DNA of 15,748 nucleotides from Methanoregulaceae archaeon. GTDB taxonomy: Archaea; Halobacteriota; Methanomicrobia; Methanomicrobiales; Methanospirillaceae. The notes beneath the pieces are model-generated. The model worked only from the letters and a program-made list of their open reading frames with translations. It ran no database searches and was not told the DNA's origin. Shown piece after piece: positions 4,984 through 13,239 of the stretch; position 1 is the stretch's first letter, and the number at the start of each line of letters is the position of its first letter. The stretch is from NCBI GenBank assembly GCA_019695435.1, contig JACTVF010000019.1, positions 1 to 15,748 of the forward strand, written 5' to 3'. A program made the translations under genes and the position numbers.

Positions 4984-5463
4984 TTATTTATGGTACGGCT
5001 CGCCGCTGTTGATCCGGCAGGCCCGGTAGATCTGCTCCAGGAGGATCATCCGCACCATCTGGTGAGTAAAGGTCATGGGCGAGATCGAGAGCCGGAGTGC
5101 GGCCCGGGCAAGCACCGCGTCGGAAAGCCCGAGATCGCCACCGATGATCATCGCGACCGGATTCGTCCCCGCGAGCTGCCAGTCGTGCATCCGGGCGGCA
5201 AGCGCCTCGCTCGACATCTCTTTTCCCCGCACATCGAGCGCCACCACGTACGCCCCCTCAGGGATTGCGGCGAGGATCCGGTCGCCTTCGCGGTCTTTTA
5301 CGAGCTGTTCCTGGCCTGCAGATGAATGCACGCCCCGCTTTTCATCAGCGACCTCAACAATGGCAAGTTTCAGGTACGGGGTAAGGCGCTTTTCGTACTC
5401 GGCGATGCCTTCGGTGAGGAACCGCTCCTTGATCTTTCCGACTGCGATGATTCGTACCTGCAT
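4984..5463 (-). CDS. rlmH: 23S rRNA (pseudouridine1915-N3)-methyltransferase RlmH
   Basis: The 159-residue protein has the full length of the RlmH family, small SPOUT-class (trefoil-knot) methyltransferases that use SAM to methylate pseudouridine at position 1915 in helix 69 of 23S rRNA. Family features are the start MQVRIIAVGKIKERFL, YEKRLTPYLKLAIVEV (about 24-39), the strand VVALDVRGKEMSSEALA, the cofactor loop MIIGGDLGLSDAVL and the C-terminal knot with TFTHQMVRMILLEQIYRA ending in GEPYHK, the highly conserved end. The loop has GGDLGLS where bacterial enzymes have GGPEGLS. The ATG at 5463 is preceded by GGTGAGGGTGA at good spacing. RlmH acts on the assembled ribosome in the cytoplasm. The next gene upstream is the frameshifted RHH gene, 85 bases away. 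Confidence 0.93.
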   Translation of the reverse strand: MQVRIIAVGKIKERFLTEGIAEYEKRLTPYLKLAIVEVADEKRGVHSSAGQEQLVKDREGDRILAAIPEGAYVVALDVRGKEMSSEALAARMHDWQLAGTNPVAMIIGGDLGLSDAVLARAALRLSISPMTFTHQMVRMILLEQIYRACRINSGEPYHK

Positions 5464-5502
5464 TCCGGGTCACCCTCACCATACGTTGTTGTGCCGGACG
5501 TG

Positions 5503-5508
5503 AAAAAA
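5503..5508 (-). terminator. Possible T6 terminator after the RHH gene
   Basis: On the minus strand a run of six T follows a G+C-rich GCGGGAGCGC about 40 bases after the RHH stop and before rlmH. Short T-runs end transcription in archaea, but six is marginal. Confidence 0.3.
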
Positions 5509-5548
5509 GCGCTCCCGCGATCTTTGTGAAGACCCCGGAAAACGGTTT

Positions 5549-5864
5549 TTATGAATTGCGTCTGGGTTCCTGCGGATCGGTTTTCCGGGCCGACAGGATA
5601 TCCAGCAGCACCTCTTTCATCATGGCTTTCATGAGTTCCCGGCCTTCATCGGATGCCATATATTCCCTGAAGAGTTCCCTTACCTGTCCCTTGTCATGGT
5701 GGTTATCGACAAACGAGAGGAGTGCTTGCGTGATGCAGTCGGATACTGTGGAGAACTTCTTTTCCACGTACACGAGATTATTGACCTTTCCGTAGATATT
5801 GGGCGGTATCTTGTAGGAGATCGCGACCCGTTCGCACCGGCACGCCGGCTTTTTTCTCCGCCAT
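5549..5864 (-). CDS. Ribbon-helix-helix regulator, frame broken by one base
   Basis: The reading frame ending at 5549 encodes ERVAISYKIPPNIYGKVNNL followed by YVEKKFSTVSDCITQALLSF, a CopG/MetJ-like ribbon-helix-helix DNA-binding domain, then a charged helical tail of about 45 residues. That frame has no ATG, GTG, TTG or CTG before the beta-strand; its first start codon (GTG at 5773) would remove the DNA-contacting strand. A different frame offers ATG at 5864, coding MAEKK. The two frames join if one A is dropped from the A6 run at 5855-5850, giving a 104-residue protein beginning MAEKKPACRCERVAISYKIP. A TATA box 29 bases before 5864 supports that start as leaderless. So the gene is either disrupted, misread in sequencing, or rescued by slippage. 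Target unknown; such short regulators often control their own gene. Confidence 0.65.
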
Positions 5865-5889
5865 TCCTTATGGTGTTTGCCAAAGCGTC

Positions 5890-5896
5890 TATAAAT
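5890..5896 (-). promoter_or_regulatory. TATA box of the RHH gene
   Basis: The minus strand reads ATTTATA, centred 29 bases before the ATG at 5864, with no Shine-Dalgarno at usable distance. This points to a leaderless transcript starting at or next to 5864. Confidence 0.45.
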
Positions 5897-5980
5897 ATCC
5901 TGTCAGGACACCCGTGGAACCCTGTCCCAACGGTACCAGGGACGACCGCGGGGCTTACCGTATCGCAAAGGACACCAGAT

Positions 5981-5989
5981 AAAAAAAAA
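5981..5989 (-). terminator. T9 terminator of the atp-pgk operon
   Basis: On the minus strand, nine consecutive T residues lie 24 bases after the pgk stop codon. A bare T-run is the standard intrinsic terminator in archaea. It closes the ATP synthase-pgk transcript before the RHH gene. Confidence 0.7.
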
Positions 5990-6013
5990 GAGTGGTGAGT
6001 GGATGAGGGGGAA

Positions 6014-7228
6014 TTACCCGAAGAGTTTGTACGATGCTTCGAGTGCTTCCACGGCCGGGAGCTTTTTCCCGGTCAAAAACTCGATGCAGGCTCCCCCGCC
6101 GGTGGAGATGTGGGTAAAGTCGTTTTTGATCCCGAGTTTCTCGATCACGGCCGCGGTGTGCCCGCCTCCCACGACCGAGAACTCGACCTTTGATGCCGCC
6201 CGGAGGAGCTCGAAGGTGCCCGTGGCAAAGTCCGGATCCTCAAAGACACCGGCAGGGCCGTTGAAGACCACGGTCCCGGACTTCTTTAAGGTCGAGACAA
6301 GCGCTGCAAGGGCGTCCATGCCGAGATCCATGACCGGCGCATCGGCCGGGATCTTATCGATCGGGTACTCCGCACGCCTGCCGTTCTGCCGCACCGCAAC
6401 CGATGACGGCATGATCACCCGGTCGCCGAACTGTGCAAGGATCTCCTGTGCCTTCTTGATCTCGCCCTGGTACTTGAGCTGCTCGATGAGCTGGGTGGAG
6501 GGTTTGCCGATATCATAGCCGGCGGCGAGATAGAAGACATTGGCCACGACACCGATCACGATCACGGTATCGGCGATGCCGTTTTCAAGCACATGGGCGG
6601 CGACCTCGATCGAGTCGTCAACCTTGGTGCCGCCAAGCACCATGCAGACCGGGCGGGGCGCTCCCGAGAAGACTTTTGAGAGGGTGGAGACCTCTTTTTC
6701 CATCAGGAGGCCGGCTGCCGATTTCATCGCGAGCGGAAGACCGACGACCGTCGGCTGGGACCGGTGGGCAGTCCCGAACGCATCATTCACGAAAAAGTCC
6801 GCCATCGCGGAGAGTCTCTTTACGAGATGGGTCTTCTTGGCCTCCTCGGGTTTCATCGTGAGGTTCTCTTCCGCAGCAAACCGCACGTTCTCAAGCATCA
6901 GGACATCGCCGGGCTTTGCAGCATGCACGGCTTCCTTTGCGTGCCGCCCGAAGATGCTGTCGATGTAGGTGACCGGTGTGCCAAGCAGCTCTTCGAGTTT
7001 TTCGGCGTGGGATTCTAAAGTCGTGAAGTCCTTCTTTCCCGGCCGGCTCTGGTGGGTGATGATGACGACTCGGCTGTCGGAGAGTGCACGTATCGTAGGC
7101 AGGTGCTCGCGGAACCGTTTATCGTCAAGAATAAGATGGGTGGTGGGGTCGATGGGGGAATTGAGGTCAAGACGGAGAAGCACCGTCTTCCCGCTGCACC
7201 CCAGGTCCCGGAGGGTACCGATCGGCAT
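6014..7228 (-). CDS. pgk: Phosphoglycerate kinase
   Basis: The 404-residue enzyme interconverts 1,3-bisphosphoglycerate + ADP and 3-phosphoglycerate + ATP in the cytoplasm; in methanogens this step mostly runs toward sugar synthesis. Signature blocks are VLLRLDLNSPID (15-26, the RxDxNxP substrate motif), NDAFGTAHRSQPTVVGLP, the hinge region VCMVLGGTKVDDS, the phosphate-binding VVFNGPAGVFEDP, GGGHTAAVIEKLGI and the C-terminal ISTGGGACIEFLTGKKLP. The length fits the archaeal form. GGGGGTG lies a few bases before the ATG. It starts 18 bases after atpD on the same strand with no terminator between, so it is most likely the last gene of the ATP synthase operon, an uncommon partner for it. Confidence 0.95.
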   Translation of the reverse strand: MPIGTLRDLGCSGKTVLLRLDLNSPIDPTTHLILDDKRFREHLPTIRALSDSRVVIITHQSRPGKKDFTTLESHAEKLEELLGTPVTYIDSIFGRHAKEAVHAAKPGDVLMLENVRFAAEENLTMKPEEAKKTHLVKRLSAMADFFVNDAFGTAHRSQPTVVGLPLAMKSAAGLLMEKEVSTLSKVFSGAPRPVCMVLGGTKVDDSIEVAAHVLENGIADTVIVIGVVANVFYLAAGYDIGKPSTQLIEQLKYQGEIKKAQEILAQFGDRVIMPSSVAVRQNGRRAEYPIDKIPADAPVMDLGMDALAALVSTLKKSGTVVFNGPAGVFEDPDFATGTFELLRAASKVEFSVVGGGHTAAVIEKLGIKNDFTHISTGGGACIEFLTGKKLPAVEALEASYKLFG

Positions 7229-7246
7229 ATGGCCACACCCCCGGGG

Positions 7247-7876
7247 TTACGCCGAACCCCGGGCCTTGATCTTCTTCATCCTGAAGAGTTCCTCGCGTTC
7301 CATCTCGTCAAGACGCATCTTGATGAAATCCCGGGCGGCGGTGAGTTCGGGGATCACCTTGAACTCGAGCGCGTTGACCCGGCGCTTGGTCTTTTCGATC
7401 TCGTCGAGCAGGCGCTTCATCGTGGTTTCGATCTCGGCGCTTTCGATGATCGCTTCGACGAGATCTTCGAATGCCGACGCGGTCTCATCGATAACCGGTG
7501 ACGTCCCAAGGACACCATATCCCCTGTCGGCGAGGCTCTTTTTCACCTTCGACGATTCGATCTCCGGCACGACCACGCCCATAATGTTCTTGCTCTTGAG
7601 CGTGATCTCCGGTGTCTCTTTTACCGAGAAGGCAGCGGCCTTGACACCGATCGCACCTTCCACCGTGTTTGCCACCGCCATCATGTCGACGGCGTGCTTG
7701 TACTTTCTCAGAAGTTCCCCCCGGCTGTCCTTTGCCTCAGAGAGGATCTTGAAAAATTCCATGATCAGCCCGTCGCGCTTCATCTTGAGGATCTTATAGC
7801 CACGCTCGGAGAGTTTGATCTTCCTTTTCAGGTCGATCAGTTCTGAACGGGTTGGCTTGATATCACGCAGCGCCAT
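7247..7876 (-). CDS. atpD: A-type ATP synthase subunit D
   Basis: The 209-residue subunit forms the central rotor shaft inside the A3B3 head, equivalent to gamma in F-type enzymes. It starts ALRDIKPTRSELIDLKRKIKL and is a long antiparallel coiled coil at both ends (about 10-60 and 125-200), with the family block TTMKRLLDEIEKTKRRVNALEF near 150-171. The ATG follows atpB by 8 bases, with AAGGAG over the atpB stop codon. It is the last synthase gene, followed by pgk. Confidence 0.95.
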   Translation of the reverse strand: MALRDIKPTRSELIDLKRKIKLSERGYKILKMKRDGLIMEFFKILSEAKDSRGELLRKYKHAVDMMAVANTVEGAIGVKAAAFSVKETPEITLKSKNIMGVVVPEIESSKVKKSLADRGYGVLGTSPVIDETASAFEDLVEAIIESAEIETTMKRLLDEIEKTKRRVNALEFKVIPELTAARDFIKMRLDEMEREELFRMKKIKARGSA

Positions 7877-7884
7877 GGATTCAC

Positions 7885-9273
7885 TTACTCCTTCTTTGCA
7901 CCGGCACGGAACTTCGGGTGGTACTTGTTGATCAGGTCACGGTCGATACGGGTCAGCTGTTCGACCGGCAGCGTCGCAAGGAGATCCCAGCCGAGGTTCA
8001 AGGTATCCTCGATGGTGCGGTCCTCATCATAGCCCTGCCGGACAAAGCGGTTCTCGAAGAGATCCGCGAACTCGAGGAGCAGGCGGTCACGCTCGGAAAG
8101 GGCATCCTTGCCGACGATAGCCACAAGGCCGCGGAGATCGTTACCTTCCGCGTAACCGGCATACATCTGGTCGGAGACCTTCTTGTGGTCCTCACGGGTA
8201 TGCCCCTTGCCGATACCGAGGTTCATCAGCCGGGATAACGATGGCAGCACGTTGATAGGTGGGTAGATACCCTTCCGGTGCAGTTCACGGCTGATCACGA
8301 TCTGGCCTTCCGTGATGTACCCGGTCAGGTCGGGGATCGGGTGGGTGATATCGTCGCCGGGCATCGTCAGGATCGGGATCTGGGTGACAGATCCCTTCAG
8401 GCCCTTGATCATACCGGCGCGCTCGTAGATGCAGGCAAGATCCGTGTACATGTACCCCGGATAGCCACGGCGTCCCGGCACTTCCTCGCGGGCCGCACCG
8501 ATCTGACGGAGCGCTTCACAGTAGTTGGTCATATCCGTCAGGATGACAAGCACGTGCATACCGAGCTCGAAAGCAAGGTACTCTGCAGTCGTGAGGGCGA
8601 GCCTCGGCGTGATGATACGCTCGACGGCCGGGTCATCTGCAAGGTTGAGGAAGACAACAGCACGCTCGAGTGCGCCGGTGCGCTCGAAGTCCGCCATGAA
8701 GTAGTTCGCTTCTTCTTTGGTGATACCCATCGCAGCGAAGACCACAGCGAAACTCTCGGTCGAGCCGGGCACCTTTGCCTGCCGGGCGATCTGCAGCGCA
8801 ACATTGTTGTGCGGAAGACCTGCACCCGAGAAGATCGGGAGTTTCTGGCCACGGACAAGGGTGTTCGTCCCGTCAATGGTTGAGATACCGGTCTGGATGA
8901 AATCGGCCGGCATGCCCCGGGCGTACGGGTTGATCGCAGCACCGGTGATATCGAGGCGCTTCTCCGGCACAATCTCGGGGCCGCCGTCGATTGGCTTACC
9001 GCCACCGGACAGGATACGGCCGAGCATCTCCCTGCCCACCGGCATCTTGATGGTCTCTCCGGTGAACCGGACGCCGCTATCCCTCCCGATACCGGTCGTA
9101 GTCTCGAAGATCTGGACAACAACCAGTTCATCGCTTGTGTCCAGCACCTGGCCGCGCTTGATAGTGCCGTCGGAAAGGACAATGTTGACGAGTTCCCCGT
9201 AGGCAATCGGCTCGGTCTTCTCGACAAAAACGAGGGGACCGGCAATCTTTGTGATCGTCCTGTATTCCTTCAT
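7885..9273 (-). CDS. atpB: A-type ATP synthase subunit B
   Basis: The 462-residue regulatory nucleotide-binding subunit alternates with A in the head. It has the N-terminal beta barrel ([14 protein letters not shown]), the central fold with [19 protein letters not shown] where catalytic subunits carry a P-loop (the Walker A lysine is missing, as is normal for B), the segment [32 protein letters not shown], and [20 protein letters not shown], which includes the arginine reaching into the A-subunit site. Its ATG overlaps the atpA stop as ATGA, with GAGGT 7 bases upstream, so translation is probably coupled. Confidence 0.97.
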   Translation of the reverse strand: MKEYRTITKIAGPLVFVEKTEPIAYGELVNIVLSDGTIKRGQVLDTSDELVVVQIFETTTGIGRDSGVRFTGETIKMPVGREMLGRILSGGGKPIDGGPEIVPEKRLDITGAAINPYARGMPADFIQTGISTIDGTNTLVRGQKLPIFSGAGLPHNNVALQIARQAKVPGSTESFAVVFAAMGITKEEANYFMADFERTGALERAVVFLNLADDPAVERIITPRLALTTAEYLAFELGMHVLVILTDMTNYCEALRQIGAAREEVPGRRGYPGYMYTDLACIYERAGMIKGLKGSVTQIPILTMPGDDITHPIPDLTGYITEGQIVISRELHRKGIYPPINVLPSLSRLMNLGIGKGHTREDHKKVSDQMYAGYAEGNDLRGLVAIVGKDALSERDRLLLEFADLFENRFVRQGYDEDRTIEDTLNLGWDLLATLPVEQLTRIDRDLINKYHPKFRAGAKKE

Positions 9274-11030
9274 GCTGCCGACCTCAGTGTGTTGAACTCA
9301 GCGTCCATCTCTTTTTCGATCTTCGCAAGTTCGGGTTTGTAGTCCTTGATGAACTTGATCTGGGGCAGCTCGTTCTTCGCCTTGATCGTGTTGATCTGCG
9401 TCGGGCTGACACCGGCAAGCTGGGCAGAATAGGCAAGATCGGCGAAGAGCTTGATCGCCTTCATCATGTCGTACTGCTTTTTCATGTCGCAGAACGTGTC
9501 GACCGCGTCATACGCGTTCTGCTGGAGGAAGATCTCACGGATCATACGGGCGACCTCGATCGTCACCTGTTCCGATTCGGGCAGTGCGTCAGAACCGACG
9601 AGCTGCACAATCTCCTGGAGTTCTGCCTCTTTCTGGAGAATTTCCATGGCCCACGACCGGATCTTGTTCCAGTCGGGGGAGACCTCCTTGTCGTACCAGT
9701 CGTGGAGGGCATCGAGGTACAGGGAGTACGAGTTGAGCCAGTTGATCGCCGGGAAGTGCCGGCGCTGGGAGAGTTTTGCGTCCAGTGCCCAGAAAACCTT
9801 CACGATACGAAGCGTGTTCTGGGTGACCGGCTCCGAGAAGTCGCCGCCAGGTGGTGAGACCGCACCGATGACCGAGACCGAACCGGCTGCCCCGTTCAGG
9901 GTCTCGACAAGACCGGCACGCTCGTAGAACTCAGAGAGCCGTGCTGCGAGATAGGCCGGGTATCCTTCTTCACCGGGCATCTCTTCAAGACGGGACGAGA
10001 TTTCTCTCATCGCTTCTGCCCAGCGGGAGGTCGAGTCTGCCATTAAGGAGACATCGTACCCCATGTCACGGAAGTACTCCGCGATCGTGATACCGGTGTA
10101 CACCGATGCTTCACGGGCGGCGACCGGCATGTTCGAGGTGTTTGCGATGAGCACGGTTCTTTCCATAAGGGGTTTGCCGGATTTTGGATCTTCCAGGTGC
10201 GGGAACTCGGTGAGCACTTCGGTCATCTCGTTGCCGCGTTCCCCGCAGCCGATGTAGACCACGATCTCGGCATCCGACCACTTCGCCAGCTGCTGCTGGG
10301 TAACGGTCTTGCCGCTCCCGAACGGGCCGGGAATTGCGGCAGTACCGCCTTTCGCGATCGGGAAGAGGCCGTCGAGGATACGCTGACCGGTGATCAGCGG
10401 GATCGTCGGGTTCTTCTTCTCCCTCACGGGGCGGGGGACACGGACCGGCCAGCGCTGGATCATCGGGTACTCGCGGCCGTCTTCGAGAGTACAGATGATC
10501 TCGTCGACGGTGAAGTCACCGCTCCTGATCGTCTTTACGACCCCTGCCTTTACGTTTGGCGGGAGCATGACCCTGTGGACGATGTTGGTCTCCTGCACCT
10601 CGCCAAGGATTGCGCCTGGCTCGACCTTGTCGCCTGCCTTAACGAGCGGCTTGAACGTCCACTTCTTTGTATGGGAGAGACCGGGTGCAGACACACCGCG
10701 TTCGATGAAGTTTCCCATCTTTTCCACGAGGACGGCGAGCGGGCGCTGGATACCATCGTAGATACTGGTGAGGAGCCCGGGGCCGAGCTCAACGGAAAGT
10801 GAGAGCCCGGTGTTTATGACCGGCTCGCCGGGCCTGATACCCGACGTATCCTCGTATACCTGGATGATCGTATTATTGCCCTGGATCTTGATGACCTCAC
10901 CCATCAGCGCTTCATTTCCGACCTTGACCACATCGTACATGTGGGCGTCAAGATTGACTGCCGTGACGACGGGGCCGGCGATCCTTTTCAAGACGCCCTT
11001 TTTTGCCTCTTTGGTTTTTTCGGTTTTCAT
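9270..11030 (-). CDS. atpA: A-type ATP synthase catalytic subunit A
   Basis: The 586-residue catalytic subunit makes ATP at the A/B interfaces. The P-loop GPFGSGKT is at 235-242; [12 protein letters not shown] carries the catalytic glutamate; [35 protein letters not shown] is the conserved block after it. Between the N-terminal barrel and the P-loop lies the roughly 90-residue non-homologous region that marks A/V-type subunits. No intein is present at the P-loop. The ATG at 11030 overlaps the atpF stop as ATGA, matching the atpA-atpB junction. A GTG two codons upstream (11036), 7 bases after GGTG, is an alternative start giving 588 residues. Confidence 0.96.
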   Translation of the reverse strand: MKTEKTKEAKKGVLKRIAGPVVTAVNLDAHMYDVVKVGNEALMGEVIKIQGNNTIIQVYEDTSGIRPGEPVINTGLSLSVELGPGLLTSIYDGIQRPLAVLVEKMGNFIERGVSAPGLSHTKKWTFKPLVKAGDKVEPGAILGEVQETNIVHRVMLPPNVKAGVVKTIRSGDFTVDEIICTLEDGREYPMIQRWPVRVPRPVREKKNPTIPLITGQRILDGLFPIAKGGTAAIPGPFGSGKTVTQQQLAKWSDAEIVVYIGCGERGNEMTEVLTEFPHLEDPKSGKPLMERTVLIANTSNMPVAAREASVYTGITIAEYFRDMGYDVSLMADSTSRWAEAMREISSRLEEMPGEEGYPAYLAARLSEFYERAGLVETLNGAAGSVSVIGAVSPPGGDFSEPVTQNTLRIVKVFWALDAKLSQRRHFPAINWLNSYSLYLDALHDWYDKEVSPDWNKIRSWAMEILQKEAELQEIVQLVGSDALPESEQVTIEVARMIREIFLQQNAYDAVDTFCDMKKQYDMMKAIKLFADLAYSAQLAGVSPTQINTIKAKNELPQIKFIKDYKPELAKIEKEMDAEFNTLRSAA

Positions 11031-11329
11031 TTCCACAGATCAACACCCACCGATCTCTTGATTTTCTCTCTCATGGACAGACCCCCTTCTTCGCCGCCAA
11101 TGGCGATCACGGTCGGCTTGACGGAATTTTCCAGCGTGGCGCGGAGCCGGCGCGGGAGCCGTTCCATATCGCTGCTGTTTAAGACGAGAATACCGACCTG
11201 TCCGTCCGAAAGGGCGCTGGTGATGCATTCGTTGAGTTTCTCGTCGTTCTCCGCTGCGTAGGTCTTACGGATGCCTGCAAGGCGGAACCCAAGGATGAAC
11301 TCGCTGTTGCCGATGACTGCAATCTCCAT
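11027..11329 (-). CDS. atpF: A-type ATP synthase subunit F
   Basis: The 100-residue subunit binds the central stalk, as V-type F does. It starts [20 protein letters not shown], the standard beginning of the family, with the parallel alpha/beta pattern [14 protein letters not shown] and [11 protein letters not shown]. The ATG comes one base after the atpC stop, and its own stop overlaps the atpA start. This tight packing suggests coupled translation. Confidence 0.94.
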   Translation of the reverse strand: MEIAVIGNSEFILGFRLAGIRKTYAAENDEKLNECITSALSDGQVGILVLNSSDMERLPRRLRATLENSVKPTVIAIGGEEGGLSMREKIKRSVGVDLWK

Positions 11330-11330
11330 G

Positions 11331-12380
11331 TTACATCACCAGGTATTTCCCAATCGTCTCCGAGGGAAGCTTGGATTCTTTACCCCTCGCCAGTGCCCGA
11401 AGGTTGAACACTTCATACTTTTTCTTCTCAAGATACACGAGGATCGGGTAGATGGAGAAGGGGTTGCGCTTGGAGAGTTTCTCCATCTGCTCCATCTGCA
11501 CCCGCACGAGAAGAGATGCAATTTCATAAACCGGCCGTTCGGTCTCCAGATCATTTAAGAGTTCAAGCACCGGTCCGGTGCGGACTTTCACCCTGAGCTG
11601 GTCGATGAACTCCCGGTAGTCCTGGATCGTATTCAACGCGGCAAAGTCTGCCGCGGTGATCGTGCCGCCGGCGATATACATCTCCTTTACATCTTCCTGG
11701 ATCTTATCAGCCCGCAACCGGAAGAGCGTCAGGATATTTTTCACGTCGATGTCCAGCCGGATAAACGCGAGGAACTGACTGCCTCCTGATATCCCGCCCG
11801 ATGCATCCGCAATGAGCTCCGCATAGAACTGCTTGTACAGCTCATTTTCCATACGGGCAAACGAACCGGTCTCCTTTGCCGCAGGGTACTCCCGGGCAAG
11901 CACCGGGTAGAGCCGCCTTCCTTTGAGGGCTTCGATGATACGGTCCATGCTGTCCTCGGCGAGGAGCCGGTCGAGCATAACCTTGTCGAGGCCGCCGGCG
12001 GGAACGAGGACTTCCTTGATCTTGCCGGTCTTTTCCCCCTGCGACTTTCCCCGCAGGATCGTGAGCACGTTCTGGATATCCCAGTACCGGAGATATGCAC
12101 GGGTGAACTGCTTGAGCGTCCCGGGCGTGATTTCCAGGATCCGCTGGTACTCCTTTGCCAGGTTCCAGCTTAAGGCCACCTCGAGGAGATCTATTCCCTT
12201 GAACGTGTTCCCAAGTTCGTCAATTTCCTGTTTGTATTCGGTTTCGCTGATGACGCGGGTGATCTCGGAAATGCTCATGTTGAGCATCCGCATGTATTCC
12301 TCTTTCGGGAGGAGTTTTGCCTTCCTTATCCGCATCCTGGTACACACGTAGATATACGGTGCTGATATGCTCACACCCAT
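11331..12380 (-). CDS. atpC: A-type ATP synthase subunit C
   Basis: The 349-residue subunit is the funnel that seats the central stalk on the c-ring (V-type subunit d). It is almost entirely helical and built of three similar bundles. Family blocks are [17 protein letters not shown] near the start, [17 protein letters not shown] (about 111-127), [19 protein letters not shown] and the C-terminal [35 protein letters not shown] lies 6 bases before the ATG. It starts 12 bases after atpE. Confidence 0.95.
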   Translation of the reverse strand: MGVSISAPYIYVCTRMRIRKAKLLPKEEYMRMLNMSISEITRVISETEYKQEIDELGNTFKGIDLLEVALSWNLAKEYQRILEITPGTLKQFTRAYLRYWDIQNVLTILRGKSQGEKTGKIKEVLVPAGGLDKVMLDRLLAEDSMDRIIEALKGRRLYPVLAREYPAAKETGSFARMENELYKQFYAELIADASGGISGGSQFLAFIRLDIDVKNILTLFRLRADKIQEDVKEMYIAGGTITAADFAALNTIQDYREFIDQLRVKVRTGPVLELLNDLETERPVYEIASLLVRVQMEQMEKLSKRNPFSIYPILVYLEKKKYEVFNLRALARGKESKLPSETIGKYLVM

Positions 12381-12392
12381 ACGCGGACCCCC

Positions 12393-12971
12393 TTACCCGA
12401 ACAGGATATCAGACGCATCTTTCAACCCGGATTCCCATACCTTTGCAAGGAATGTGCGGTAGCTGTAATCAATCTGCAGCGCACCCCCCTCACCTTCCAC
12501 AACGATACCGCCGTCAATATTGACCGGTTCGCCCACACTGAACCCGGCGAACTCCTTATGCTCCGCGATGATTGCCTTTACGGCGGCCACATCGCGGGCA
12601 TTGCAGAAGATCGTTCCCTTCGGGATCTCTGTTTTTGCCTCGGTGAGGAGTTTCTTTATGGCTTCGCGATGGAAGCTTTCAGGGAGTGCAGCGATCTCGG
12701 AGAGCGTGGCCTCATAGACCTTGTCCAGCAGCGCTTTCTGGGTATTTAAGAGCTCGCGCTTGACAAGGAGGTTTGCGGCAGAGATGTCCTGGCCCACGAG
12801 GTGGGAGGACTGTTTTGCTGCCTCCTCTTCTGCGGCGAGCTTGATCATATCAGTCTGCTTTGTTGCTGCCGCGAGGATCCGGTCTGCTTCCGCTTGTGAC
12901 TCCTGCCGGATCTTCGCCGCTTCGGATCTGCCTTTTTCCCTGATCTCTTCAACTACGGCTTCCAGTCCCAT
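12393..12971 (-). CDS. atpE: A-type ATP synthase subunit E
   Basis: The 192-residue subunit is half of the E/H peripheral stalk that holds the head still. Residues 1-90 form a charged, Ala/Glu/Lys-rich coiled coil (EEIREKGRSEAAKIRQESQA), and the rest is the globular head-binding domain ending with IDYSYRTFLAKVWESGLKDASDILFG. The frame is open 15 codons further upstream, but those would overlap atpK and are Cys/Ser-rich and unlike the family; the ATG at 12971 (MGLEAVVEEI), 13 bases after atpK, is the better start. Confidence 0.93.
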   Translation of the reverse strand: MGLEAVVEEIREKGRSEAAKIRQESQAEADRILAAATKQTDMIKLAAEEEAAKQSSHLVGQDISAANLLVKRELLNTQKALLDKVYEATLSEIAALPESFHREAIKKLLTEAKTEIPKGTIFCNARDVAAVKAIIAEHKEFAGFSVGEPVNIDGGIVVEGEGGALQIDYSYRTFLAKVWESGLKDASDILFG

Positions 12972-12984
12972 TGTCAGCCCCGCA

Positions 12985-13236
12985 TTATACGAACAAGAGC
13001 AGGAGACCGACGACAAGACCGAAAATTACAATCGTTTCCGGGATGACCGTGAAGAGCAATGCAAGGCCGAATATTTCCTTGTTTTCTGCAGTCGCTCCTA
13101 CGGCCGCTGAGCCGATTGCCATCTCGGCAACACCAGTCCCGATACCGGTGAGACCGACTGCAAGACCTGCGCCAAGTGCCTTCATTCCCATCTGCGATGC
13201 CTGTACCATTTCAAGAGTCATATTAACATCTACCAT
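12985..13236 (-). CDS. atpK: A-type ATP synthase proteolipid c subunit (K)
   Basis: The 83-residue protein is a two-helix hairpin (about 20-48 and 56-83), the basic c-ring unit that carries ions across the membrane. Helix 1 has GLTGIGTGVAEMAIGSAA with Glu38; helix 2 has FTVIPETIVIFG with the essential carboxylate Glu67 and Thr68. Aligned with Na+-type c-rings, Glu38 falls where they have Gln or Glu and Glu67-Thr68 where they have Glu-Ser/Thr, so Na+ coupling is possible. It is a single hairpin, not a duplicated or triplicated form. GGAGG lies 8 bases before the ATG, inside the end of atpI. Confidence 0.95.
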   Translation of the reverse strand: MVDVNMTLEMVQASQMGMKALGAGLAVGLTGIGTGVAEMAIGSAAVGATAENKEIFGLALLFTVIPETIVIFGLVVGLLLLFV

Positions 13237-13239
13237 AAT

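Noticed and set aside
6969..7799. 276-residue plus-strand frame opposite pgk and atpD
   Set aside because: Ser/Arg-rich mirror of two well-identified genes; typical antisense open frame in G+C-rich DNA.
9270..11036. Intein or insertion in atpA
   Set aside because: Archaeal atpA genes sometimes carry an intein at the P-loop, but here GPFGSGKT is continuous and the length is normal.
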